Positions 27,214-36,054 of a DNA stretch of 64,000 nt are shown here, one piece after another. The DNA lies in contig CADAKH010000015.1 of the NCBI GenBank assembly GCA_902788505.1, positions 19,606 to 83,605 of the forward strand. Reading direction: 5' to 3'. Below the pieces are notes generated by a model, which saw only the letters and a program-made list of their open reading frames with translations, was not told the origin of the DNA and searched no databases. A program made the translations under genes and the position numbers. The DNA is from Oscillospiraceae bacterium (GTDB lineage: Bacteria; Bacillota; Clostridia; Saccharofermentanales; Saccharofermentanaceae). The stretch's first letter is position 1. The number at the start of each line of letters is the position of its first letter.

Positions 27214-28578
27214 CTACGCAGTAAACCCAATGTGATAACCAACCGACTTTTTAGAGTTTGATGAGATTATATCTGACATGGCCTTCTCAAAATGTCTGTT
27301 CGTTACAATTACTCTTTTTTTGGGTTCTTTTTTCTCAAACATTTCTCTAAATGCTTCGAGACATGCATTATCCAATACCCTTATATATTGACGAAGAGAA
27401 ACCACACCCGTATTACGGATCTTAATGACACATGAAGTAAGAGCCGTTCTATCTATTGCAAGTTTATTCTTGTACATTGATTCTGTTCTGAGGCTGTTTA
27501 TGTGTTTTTCAAGAATGGAACATATTCTGTTTTTGTCTGGGTCAGGGAAACGTATAAGAAGACACCTGTCTATAAGCCATTCAGGTATTAAATCCTCACA
27601 GTTAGCTGTAAGCACAAACGCAATATGCGAAGTGTCGATATTTGATTCAAGAAAATTATCGTGTATGGTACGGGATGAATCGAGACAACTGAGTAATTCG
27701 TCGGATAAACAATGGTACTTATTTGCATTATTGCACTTGTCTATTTCGTCTATCAGGATAACCGGGTTAGATGAATGTGTCTTTGCTATAGCATTAGCAA
27801 TCTCACCAAATCTTGGTGAACGGAAACTTGCAGCGTCCCCGGTAAGTCCCCTTCCCGCGCTCGCACCAGGGCCTGAAATTTTATAGAATCCAAGACCTAA
27901 AACTTCGGCTAATACCTTAGCAAAATAAGTTTTACCAGTACCTGCATTGCCGATGAGAAGCATCGGCTGACATGTTCCTGTCCTGATATATGAAATTGCA
28001 CTCATAGATATCCAAGGCGTGAGTTCTTCCGGTACATCCTGCTTGATGCAGGCTTGCTTTACAAGAGCATAAAGCTTGTTATCTGACACCTCTTCTGATG
28101 AAGTACACTTCATTTGCGGATGCTCAATCTCATAAAGAACTTCGGGAGAAACACTACACATCCTGGCTTTACTGTTGTACGGTTTATATAAATCGGAGAT
28201 ATCATCTTCTTCACATATATCCGGATTCTCAATAGGATAATCCTCAATATCAACAGAAGTATTCGCTTCATCAGGGGTATTTCGAATCGGCTCTATAGCA
28301 GGATCAAAACCAAAAGAAGCCATATAAGTAGTTACAATATAAATCGCGCGGTTTATGAGAAGAATTTGGTATTTCAAACGAAAGCCAAATCTTTCGTCCG
28401 GCACAGATTTATTTCTCAGATATTCAAGAAAATATGTCTTCTCTGTTTCTCCAAGCATAGATACGGCCTCGTTAAACCTTCTGTATGCAAGAATCCAGGA
28501 TCGAATTGTCTCCGGGTTATAATCATCACCTGCTGCAAATCTGGCAATGTCAACAACTATGGTGTTTCTCATAAACAT
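27214..28578 (-). CDS. Lon-like AAA+ ATPase without protease domain
   Basis: About 454 residues. The N-terminal 160 residues are helical and unrecognised. The AAA+ core has Walker A GNAGTGKTYFAK (near residue 205), a Lon-like GLTGDAAS segment, Walker B VILIDEIDK, sensor TANCEDLIP and arginine finger IDRCLLIRF. There is no Lon Ser-Lys protease. It is the last gene of a three-gene operon divergent from the RNA-polymerase-like gene. ATG at 28578 is 5 bases after AAAGG; GTG 28581 and ATG 28572 are alternatives. Confidence 0.75.
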   Translation of the reverse strand: MFMRNTIVVDIARFAAGDDYNPETIRSWILAYRRFNEAVSMLGETEKTYFLEYLRNKSVPDERFGFRLKYQILLINRAIYIVTTYMASFGFDPAIEPIRNTPDEANTSVDIEDYPIENPDICEEDDISDLYKPYNSKARMCSVSPEVLYEIEHPQMKCTSSEEVSDNKLYALVKQACIKQDVPEELTPWISMSAISYIRTGTCQPMLLIGNAGTGKTYFAKVLAEVLGLGFYKISGPGASAGRGLTGDAASFRSPRFGEIANAIAKTHSSNPVILIDEIDKCNNANKYHCLSDELLSCLDSSRTIHDNFLESNIDTSHIAFVLTANCEDLIPEWLIDRCLLIRFPDPDKNRICSILEKHINSLRTESMYKNKLAIDRTALTSCVIKIRNTGVVSLRQYIRVLDNACLEAFREMFEKKEPKKRVIVTNRHFEKAMSDIISSNSKKSVGYHIGFTA

Positions 28579-28617
28579 CACATCCTTTCAAATTATATTT
28601 GTTTGGGAAATATGCAA

Positions 28618-29568
28618 TCAGGTAAGGTTCAACCTGATCTGCTTATCTATAAGCGACTTTGCTTTAACTTCAGTTATTTCGTCTCCTGCGGATTCATCTA
28701 CTGAGTCACATAAAATTGGCGATTTAGGATCATATTTTGCATAAGTTGCCTTAACTGTTTCCGGACTGTAATTAGCATAACAGTATCTGCATCCATTTAA
28801 ACAGGTGTTATAGCTTCCTATGTCGCGACTTGCCACACAGCCGCACTCTAATCTCTGCGACTTGTCTTTGGAAACCTTTATAGTTCCCTCGCATATTTTC
28901 TCAATGAGATCTTTATCAATACACGAATTGTGTGTGATTCCCAGGGATGAAAGGTCTATTTTCTCAGAGCAGGAGGAAACCTCCATATCCATAGATTTAA
29001 CAATATCTACTAAACGCGATGCGAAAGAGTACATCGTGTCATCAGAAGACTCAGCTATCTTCATAGAATCGAGTGTAGTCTTGTTCTTAGACCTGTAAAT
29101 ATCCACGAAACTGATAACGCACTTATTCGTATACCCTCTGAGATACTCTGCTATTTGCTTTATTGCACTTAGATGATACTCAGGTGTATATACATCATTA
29201 AATGCTATAGGATCATATCTCCAAATAACCTTCTCCGGTCCGATTTTAGTTGCGAGTTTCCTAAAGGCAGGAAGCAGGATAATCTTTTTATCGGGAAGAT
29301 GCGCTTCAAGGTCCTTGCCATAACCAGTTAATGTAAATTGAAAGTAGTATTTATAATCCTTAAGCTCTTCAAGATGTGACATCATCGGAACAGGATTTTT
29401 GGTCCAGAATACAATGCAATCAACTACATCCGGTGTAAGCGGAACGCGACTGATTTGATGAGCATTCATCGGGTTGCGAGTAAGAACATAGCCTTCTCTT
29501 ATACGGTTTATAAACCATTCACTGAAATATGCCGGTATATCTGTCTTGCGGCTTGCACTAATAATCAT
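28618..29568 (-). CDS. DUF1848 protein, probable Fe-S enzyme
   Basis: A 316-residue protein starting MIISASRKTDIPAY, the diagnostic start of DUF1848. The C-terminal part has CGCVASRDIG, YNTC and GCRYCYAN, a Cys cluster like those of radical SAM-type Fe-S proteins. The biochemical reaction of the family is unknown to me. Its ATG overlaps the stop of the preceding gene as ATGA, so the two are coupled. Confidence 0.82.
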   Translation of the reverse strand: MIISASRKTDIPAYFSEWFINRIREGYVLTRNPMNAHQISRVPLTPDVVDCIVFWTKNPVPMMSHLEELKDYKYYFQFTLTGYGKDLEAHLPDKKIILLPAFRKLATKIGPEKVIWRYDPIAFNDVYTPEYHLSAIKQIAEYLRGYTNKCVISFVDIYRSKNKTTLDSMKIAESSDDTMYSFASRLVDIVKSMDMEVSSCSEKIDLSSLGITHNSCIDKDLIEKICEGTIKVSKDKSQRLECGCVASRDIGSYNTCLNGCRYCYANYSPETVKATYAKYDPKSPILCDSVDESAGDEITEVKAKSLIDKQIRLNLT

Positions 29569-30605
29569 ACGTTATCTCCTTCTATTCTTGTTAATCGTAT
29601 AATCTGCATACGCACCTGGCTTACTGTACGTATAGCTCTGAATTCAGGTGTGTGAGACTTCAATTGATGGGTAACATCATCTATGCCGGCCGGGTTAAAA
29701 CTACCGCCAAAGAATTTCAGGACTGAAACATATTTATCATCGTCTCCCGACACGAAACCATAACACTTGCACAATTCATCGGGATCTACAGGAAGCAGTT
29801 TTAGACGCTCATCGTCTGAAACAGTATTCTGGTAAAAATACTCCGGGATACTGTCATCAATTTCAAACTCATTGTTTACATTTATAGCTTCTATAATTCT
29901 TTCTGCTATTTCTCTGACCGATGGATTGTGCTCATATTCGCTAAGTGAATGTGAGATGCAAATATAATATACATTACCACTAAAGGCACCTGCCTGTGCC
30001 TTGTTTCTTATTGCATCTATTATTGCATCAACCACGTTAGAATCCAATTCATTAAGTATCTTTGTAAATGCCAGCAAATTAGCAGATGGATCGAAGTGGT
30101 TTGCTATATAATCCACTATATCCATTTGTTTCAATTCAGCATTTATGCCTTCCTGATTGAATGTTAGAGGCCACTGCGTCAAGTCAACACCAATATCAGT
30201 TCCGGGTTGATGTATTCTAAAGTTGCGCCTATTCTCCTTCTTGTTCGAATAAGCGAATACCAAAGAAAAAGTGCTGATAAAGCTTCCGCAGCCAAACGTT
30301 ACCGGTTTGATGGAATCTATATGAGCTGCGTTTTCGCCTGCTTTCTCATTCTCACAATTCAATACGGCATCGAACATTGCTGCATACTCAAATGCGTATG
30401 CATGACCATATTTAATGAAGTACAATGCATCTGTGAGTCGGTCGGAATAATTTGCTCCAAGATGATTAGGGTCCATATACCTAAGTGCATCAATTGCGTT
30501 GATGAGCTCATCATCAGGTATTCCGTTAAAAATGTGACTGCCAACAATAGCAGAAGCTTCTGACATTGTTTCATTAAACAAATTAATTAATTCTTGATGG
30601 GTCAT
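29565..30605 (-). CDS. Methyltransferase-like (Rossmann) protein, unrecognised family
   Basis: A 346-residue protein. Segments resemble the motif order of class I SAM methyltransferases: VTFGCGSFISTFSL (GxG loop region), then TDIGVDLTQWP, then MDIVDYI, then LLAFTKILNEL, then VYYICISHSL. This is a reading of pattern, not a confident family match. AAAGGAGG precedes ATG at 30605; first gene of the operon with DUF1848 and the AAA+ ATPase. Confidence 0.5.
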   Translation of the reverse strand: MTHQELINLFNETMSEASAIVGSHIFNGIPDDELINAIDALRYMDPNHLGANYSDRLTDALYFIKYGHAYAFEYAAMFDAVLNCENEKAGENAAHIDSIKPVTFGCGSFISTFSLVFAYSNKKENRRNFRIHQPGTDIGVDLTQWPLTFNQEGINAELKQMDIVDYIANHFDPSANLLAFTKILNELDSNVVDAIIDAIRNKAQAGAFSGNVYYICISHSLSEYEHNPSVREIAERIIEAINVNNEFEIDDSIPEYFYQNTVSDDERLKLLPVDPDELCKCYGFVSGDDDKYVSVLKFFGGSFNPAGIDDVTHQLKSHTPEFRAIRTVSQVRMQIIRLTRIEGDNV

Positions 30606-30752
30606 ATACAGACCTCCTTTATGAGTTTATTTGGTACGTGTGGAAAATCTCCATATATCGGTACCATAAGGACATCAATTTCAAAATTGTCATAAGACCC
30701 GGTAAACGCTTAAAACAAAGGCATTTTGCAAAATATACCAATAGAAGGTTTA

Positions 30753-30780
30753 TTGAAAAAAGTGCAAAAAGTGATATGAT
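30753..30780 (+). promoter_or_regulatory. Promoter of the RNA-polymerase-like gene
   Basis: TTGAAA (30753-30758) and TATGAT (30775-30780) with a 16-bp spacer, 24 bp before the ATG and in the divergent gap. Confidence 0.6.
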
Positions 30781-30803
30781 TTCACTAAAATCGGAGGTGC
30801 GTT

Positions 30804-33800
30804 ATGTCAGGCAAAAAAATGGATAATATATTCAAGCCATATAATGTTGTAAATCTCAGCTGTTGGGACATACTTCTCAGTTTTATAACAGGAACCAAAC
30901 TTACTTTTCCCAAAAATTCTGAATTTGGAGGATCAGTTCCTGTCTCGCTTGATCTTCTTAAAATGAATGAATTGATAAAAGAAAAGAAGTTCGATGAACT
31001 TAAACCATTTAAACAGTTTAAAACCAGTAAGCTTTTCTCGACCAAAGCATTAGTTAATCTGTCTTTTGAAGAATTAAGTAATTTAAAGGCCAAAACGATT
31101 AACGGGTTTCATGTTACTGACAAAATCAGCACAGAAGATAATGAGTTAAAAAAGAAATATAAAACTTTCCTTGATTTCTATTACATGAACAGTTCCCGTT
31201 TTGATAACGTTTCCAAACGCATAGAAAAGATGAGAATTGTTGAACGAAAGGAATGGGAGACAAGTAATATTCCCCAGAAGGTTAAAGATAAGGACAAAGC
31301 ATTTAACATATATGTCATGAAAAGAATGGAAGAATCCTTCCGTGAACTCATGCTATATTACTTGAGCAAAAGAACTGATGTGCTTTACCAAAAACACCCT
31401 TCTGCCAAAGAAGATAAACCCCGTCTTATCTTGTATAAAGAAGGCTTCTCTATTGACGATATACACTACAGGAATTATAAGAGATCAGCAAGTAAGGCTA
31501 AAACAGGAAACTGCGTGTTTATTGCTGATTGTCTTTATGAAGATATGTATAAATGGACATGGCTTGGATTGGAACTAAAGGCGAACGATAAGTACGATCT
31601 TACATCCCTTAAAGCTTATGAGGCTCTTGTAATGTCATCCATCATCGGAACAGTTGATATTCCCAATCCAAGGAAATCTATTCTGATGTTAGACAGCATC
31701 AAATCTCCATATATAAACGGAAGCAGAAAAATACTAACATATGATGAAAACAATAAAGAACCCTCGCTTCTTACTGAATCTGAATACGAGAATAAATATA
31801 AAAAATTCGACAGCAGTAATAAACTCTGGGATGGGCAGGCACTTCTTGACGAAAGTCTTTTCACCGGAGATATGAAGGATCATGGCATGATGCTTCTGCG
31901 TAACAGTTTTTTTAAAGCCTGTGCGTTTAACACTAAAATCACTAAGTTCTTCAAGGATAAGAAAATAGATGAGGTGACTGATATGTTTGGCAGAGTTCTA
32001 AAAGCCAAAGATATTCGCTTGATAGTTACTATTGACAGCTTTAAACTCAGCAAATTCGAAGACGATTTAAAAATGAAATCAGAAAAGTTATACAAGCACT
32101 GGCTTGCTCATATAGATAAAACATTCGGAATCGTTAAGCAAGAATCACCTTCTATTCTCGGTCATGGAAATTATCACGAAGTAAATTACCAGATCCTTAA
32201 CACTCTGCCGCTAAGCAAAAATGATATGAAAAAGCTTATGCGGGAAGATCTGGATTACATTAAATATCTGAAAAACGACAGATCTGTAATGCTTCACCAT
32301 CTACGGCACATAAGCCAATCTCCCAGAAAAAGGGACTTCATTTATAATATGCTTAAATATAGTCCTGATTTCGATAAAACCGAATACTATAAAAACTTTG
32401 TGCAAGAAGAAGTTAAGAACTATAAAGAAAAAATGAAACACGGGCGGCTCAAATTAAGAGGTGATATGTACACCCTTTGCAGTATGCCATACGAAATGTT
32501 ATGTGAGGCTTCAAATATCCCTTATAAACCGCAGCTAAAGAAAGAAGAAGCTTATATACAAGGATTGTCCAACAGCAAAGAGCTCGTCTTGTTTCGCAAT
32601 CCGCATATGAATTCCGGTTCTGTATATCTTGTTAAAACAAAGAGAGTTAAAGCCTACGATGAATATTTCAATTTTACAGGAATTCATAAGAGTAATATTA
32701 TCGTTGTTTCTCCTTACAACAGTAATATCATGGCTATTCTTGGCGGAGCAGACTTTGACTCAGATACAGTTCTTGCAATCGAGGATGAAACAATAAGAAA
32801 TGCTGCCTTAAAACTAAAGAAAATGACCCGGTTGCATCCGGAAACGGAAGACATACCTATATCACAAACAGATGGATCATTAAGTGGTGAAACTGACAAA
32901 AAGCCTTTTAACGATGAAGAGATTGCTGTTAATGACCGGGAACTGTCGACCAGTGCATTTAATATAGGAAAAATATCCAATGATGTCCAAGTGTTTAACT
33001 CTGTCTTTTGGGATAACTATTTTAGCCGGAAAAACTATAATTTTCTTCTGGCAACTTATGACTGCATTCTGAAATTATCTATTCTCAACGAACTTGAGAT
33101 TGATAAGTCAAAACACAAAGTTAAAATCGATCTTAATGAATATCGCAGAAAAATACGAATTGCAAAATATAATCACAATTTCATTTTGGACTTTCAGGTT
33201 TTCGGTAATGGAAGCGAACGGATAGCTGTGCCTTCTTTCCTTTATGATCCATCAAAACATTACACAATATTCAAAAGAGACACTAATGAATACTGGAACT
33301 GTCCTGTCGATCAAATATCTGTGATCCTTAATGATCTTCCGGTATCAGCAAGAAGTAATAAAACCCGAAAAGAGTTGGCAGATTTTTTCAGTTTTGATAA
33401 AAGCAGCAGCAGCAGTGTAAACAAACGTACTCTTAAAGATTTAAGAGACCGTATTCCACAGTTTCTTGCTGAATGTGACGCAATAAACTCAGACAAGGAT
33501 ATTGATGAAAGCGAGAAAAATGATAAACGCAATAAGACACTTGAAGAGTTTTTAAATCTAACAGGAAGTGTAAACAGTGCTACGATGGCAGAACTTTTTA
33601 AATATGCTTTCTTAAAATACAGCTGCGATCAAAAAAATGGAAAAGCAAAGAAAGGGGATTATAAATATCCGGCTCTTGCTAACTCTTCAGTAAAATATAA
33701 ATATCTCGGCCTGCTATTTGCTATCGGCAAGTATCTTGCAACAGATGAAAACGGCACATATCACGAGGAGAACGATCCTGCTGTCGCATGCATCAGAGGA

Positions 33801-33905
33801 AAGAACAAGCCTGTTTACTATGACCTTAAACCCATAGCTCAATGGAACGGAAATAACAAAATGAAACATGTGACTATTTGGGGAGAGGATTATGTACACT
33901 TATAA
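30804..33905 (+). CDS. Two-barrel RNA polymerase-like protein (YonO / eukaryotic RdRp superfamily)
   Basis: A 1033-residue protein. Near residue 650 it has LGGADFDSDTV, which fits the DxDxD metal loop of the second double-psi barrel in cellular RdRp and YonO (usually DFDGD or DLDGD; here the Gly is Ser). It is preceded by LFRNPHMNSGS, comparable to the R-P-C-x-x-G of RdRps. Around 343-371 it has WDGQALLDESLF then LLRNSFFKA, matching the DG...R...K signature of the first barrel. A YKRSASKAKTG segment near 227 also fits. Motif order and spacing agree with a single-chain RNA polymerase. GGAGGTG precedes ATG at 30804. The gene is AT-rich and divergent from an operon encoding MTase-like, DUF1848 and AAA+ proteins. 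Substrate (DNA or RNA template) is unknown. Confidence 0.65.
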   Translation: MSGKKMDNIFKPYNVVNLSCWDILLSFITGTKLTFPKNSEFGGSVPVSLDLLKMNELIKEKKFDELKPFKQFKTSKLFSTKALVNLSFEELSNLKAKTINGFHVTDKISTEDNELKKKYKTFLDFYYMNSSRFDNVSKRIEKMRIVERKEWETSNIPQKVKDKDKAFNIYVMKRMEESFRELMLYYLSKRTDVLYQKHPSAKEDKPRLILYKEGFSIDDIHYRNYKRSASKAKTGNCVFIADCLYEDMYKWTWLGLELKANDKYDLTSLKAYEALVMSSIIGTVDIPNPRKSILMLDSIKSPYINGSRKILTYDENNKEPSLLTESEYENKYKKFDSSNKLWDGQALLDESLFTGDMKDHGMMLLRNSFFKACAFNTKITKFFKDKKIDEVTDMFGRVLKAKDIRLIVTIDSFKLSKFEDDLKMKSEKLYKHWLAHIDKTFGIVKQESPSILGHGNYHEVNYQILNTLPLSKNDMKKLMREDLDYIKYLKNDRSVMLHHLRHISQSPRKRDFIYNMLKYSPDFDKTEYYKNFVQEEVKNYKEKMKHGRLKLRGDMYTLCSMPYEMLCEASNIPYKPQLKKEEAYIQGLSNSKELVLFRNPHMNSGSVYLVKTKRVKAYDEYFNFTGIHKSNIIVVSPYNSNIMAILGGADFDSDTVLAIEDETIRNAALKLKKMTRLHPETEDIPISQTDGSLSGETDKKPFNDEEIAVNDRELSTSAFNIGKISNDVQVFNSVFWDNYFSRKNYNFLLATYDCILKLSILNELEIDKSKHKVKIDLNEYRRKIRIAKYNHNFILDFQVFGNGSERIAVPSFLYDPSKHYTIFKRDTNEYWNCPVDQISVILNDLPVSARSNKTRKELADFFSFDKSSSSSVNKRTLKDLRDRIPQFLAECDAINSDKDIDESEKNDKRNKTLEEFLNLTGSVNSATMAELFKYAFLKYSCDQKNGKAKKGDYKYPALANSSVKYKYLGLLFAIGKYLATDENGTYHEENDPAVACIRGKNKPVYYDLKPIAQWNGNNKMKHVTIWGEDYVHL

Positions 33906-33933
33906 ACCAATGGTGCTTTTATAAATAATTTAT

Positions 33934-33965
33934 GCCTCTCAGGTATATCTCCGGAGAGGCTTTTT
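33934..33965 (+). terminator. Strong terminator, second of a near-identical pair
   Basis: GCCTCTC pairs with GAGAGGC, followed by TTTTT; loop and flanks match the 27.1-kb copy except one base. Confidence 0.85.
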
Positions 33966-34103
33966 CATTTATACAACAGACATCCCGGGATCTGTTGCTT
34001 AAGCCACATTCGGGCATGGAATTACTGATTGTCTGCACCCTTTGAAGCAGTGATAATGAAGCCATCAAACAAAAACTAATTCACAACAAAGGAAAACCAG
34101 ACA

Positions 34104-34448
34104 ATGACAACTATGACTAACTACAGAACAATCGAAATGGAAGAGCTCGAGATCGTATCCGGCGGTACAGTTACAGAATTAGACGAACTTATCTCAGCAA
34201 TCGAAGGCAACGGCTTTTTAGGAGACTTCTTCGGAAAAGTCGGCGGACACCTTCCTTGCGCAAACGGTTTAGTAGCTGCACTGATCAAAGAAGTCCTAGA
34301 AGACAACCTCGGAATCAGAGCAAATATCAGCCTCGGCTTCGGAGGAACAGGCCTTGGATCAGACCCCAACACTTATCTTGATATTAAAACAGGCAAAAGT
34401 TTCACGCACGCTGAAGTCATCAACATAATCCGTCGTTACGGTATCTGA
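34104..34448 (+). CDS. Double-glycine leader peptide protein (putative bacteriocin or RiPP-like)
   Basis: A 114-residue protein whose start reads IEMEELEIVSGG, the classic leader cut after Gly-Gly by a C39-type exporter. The remainder is Gly-rich with one Cys and a GFGGTGLG segment. No exporter or modification enzyme lies within several kb. AAAGGAAA precedes the ATG. Secretion is inferred from the leader. Confidence 0.65.
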   Translation: MTTMTNYRTIEMEELEIVSGGTVTELDELISAIEGNGFLGDFFGKVGGHLPCANGLVAALIKEVLEDNLGIRANISLGFGGTGLGSDPNTYLDIKTGKSFTHAEVINIIRRYGI

Positions 34449-34487
34449 GACATTCACTTAACCAACTCCCCTATAATCCCCATAAAA

Positions 34488-34525
34488 AGGCGCCCGGAAT
34501 TCTTCGTTTCCTCCGGGCGTCTTTT
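34488..34525 (+). terminator. Terminator after the double-glycine peptide gene
   Basis: GGCGCCCGGA pairs with TCCGGGCGTC, followed by TTTT; it may serve the converging transglutaminase-like gene too. Confidence 0.8.
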
Positions 34526-34561
34526 CAAAGAAGGGTAAAAGCTAAAAGCCAATTGGCATTA

Positions 34562-35719
34562 TTAATTCCATACTTCGTATGGTTCATCGGGCAGGTTCAC
34601 ACCGGTGTACGGCCTGTCTTCATAGTATCCGTCCTCATAGTAAAGGTCTTCATCGTAGTAGTATTCACCTTCGTAATATCCGTCTTCCACATTGAAGCCG
34701 TCATCGTAATAGGGATCGTAATAACTGTCACCGTAGTATTCCTCATCGCAGTAACTGTCGTCGTACCAGACATCTTCGTAGTCGCAGTTGTTCCAGTAAT
34801 AAGATTCTGCGCGCTCAGGATAGAGGTCACTGTCAAAGGAGTGATGGCTGTCAGCTATCTCATCGTCCGTGCAAAGAAAATACATGTCCGGATGGTCCTT
34901 GAAGACAGTGGCATCACAGTGGTACCACAGGCCGTCGATCTGAACGAGATTCCAATAGTGGGAGTTGGTCTCGACAGGATATCTCTCAACCATAAGGTTG
35001 GGGATGCCGGCACAGTCAAGAAGCATTTTCGTGCAGGCAAAAGATACAAAACAATCGCCGCTCTTCCTCGTGAATCCCATATATGCCGCATCTTCGAAAG
35101 ACTGGGCATCGTAGACCGGCTGATAGTATATGTTCGAGTGAACCCAGTTGCATATCTCCCATGCCGTATCGATCTCATTGTCGCGCCAGAGGGATTCCAT
35201 TATGCCTTCCGCGATCTCATATGCCGGATCGGATCTGTCGTAAGATGCGACCTCATCGGTCCTCTCGGAAGCCTCTTCGTATGCCTTCTTCTGGGCCTTC
35301 TGAACAGAGTCTTCGCGTGTATCCATACCGATCTCTATATCGATATCAAAATGCTCGCTCACGAAATCCGTGCATGCCTCAACGATAGTGTCCTTATACC
35401 GGTATGACACGAAGACAACCGCAGCAAGTCCTGTCACAAAGAAGATTACTTTCGCTGCAGTTCTCTTCTTCTTTGCCTTTTTCTTAGTCTTGGGTGATGC
35501 AGTCGCTCTGACAGGCTTTGTCCTGACAGGCGCCTCTTTAGCAGGTCTTCTCCTGCTTCTCTTCTCTCTTTGAAGCTGTTCGCTTACATACTGTTCCCTG
35601 ACATTTGTGTTTCTGACAGGTGTGCTGCTTACGACCGGATTAAGCTCTGTATAAGAAAAAGCCGTGTAACTGCTGTCGGAACAGTCGTCCCCTGTCAAAT
35701 ACCAACCATTGATACCCAT
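34562..35719 (-). CDS. Membrane-anchored transglutaminase-like protein with Asp/Tyr tail
   Basis: About 385 residues. A basic N-terminal region (KTKKKAKKKR) precedes one membrane segment (VIFFVTGLAAVVFVSY). The outer part has a transglutaminase-like core: Cys in KSGDCFVSFA, His in NSHYWNLV and Asp in HCDATVF, the expected triad. The last 90 residues are an Asp/Glu/Tyr-rich run with YYDDG/YYEDG-like units. ATG at 35719 follows GGGGAAA. Protein crosslinking or wall peptide cleavage is inferred. Confidence 0.75.
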   Translation of the reverse strand: MGINGWYLTGDDCSDSSYTAFSYTELNPVVSSTPVRNTNVREQYVSEQLQREKRSRRRPAKEAPVRTKPVRATASPKTKKKAKKKRTAAKVIFFVTGLAAVVFVSYRYKDTIVEACTDFVSEHFDIDIEIGMDTREDSVQKAQKKAYEEASERTDEVASYDRSDPAYEIAEGIMESLWRDNEIDTAWEICNWVHSNIYYQPVYDAQSFEDAAYMGFTRKSGDCFVSFACTKMLLDCAGIPNLMVERYPVETNSHYWNLVQIDGLWYHCDATVFKDHPDMYFLCTDDEIADSHHSFDSDLYPERAESYYWNNCDYEDVWYDDSYCDEEYYGDSYYDPYYDDGFNVEDGYYEGEYYYDEDLYYEDGYYEDRPYTGVNLPDEPYEVWN

Positions 35720-36054
35720 ATTTATTTCCCCATAAACTGTTTTGTGTGCCGGAATACTTCGTTTCCCGTCCGGCCACGTGTAAAGGTTAGTCTTGCGGTT
35801 TTTCAAATAGTCTTCGTTTCAGCATCAAAACGACAACAAAAGTTAGTGAAAAGAACGGCACGGAGCTGCCACATCCGGCAAGCAGACCTGCCGAAAGCAT
35901 ATGGAATACCAGCATTTGCCAAAAACACCGGAGAGATAAATGCCTTAACTGTCCACAGTATCTTTCGAAAAGAATTTATCAAGTAATATTAATTTTAAAT
36001 ATATATGTCTCTTGATATAATTTAATTGCTTATTTTTAGTTCAAGGGGGTATCT

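Noticed and set aside
34553..35407. Long hydrophobic plus-strand open frame of 284 codons
   Set aside because: It is the shadow of the Asp/Tyr-rich tail of the transglutaminase-like gene, whose repeats give Val/Ile codons in reverse.
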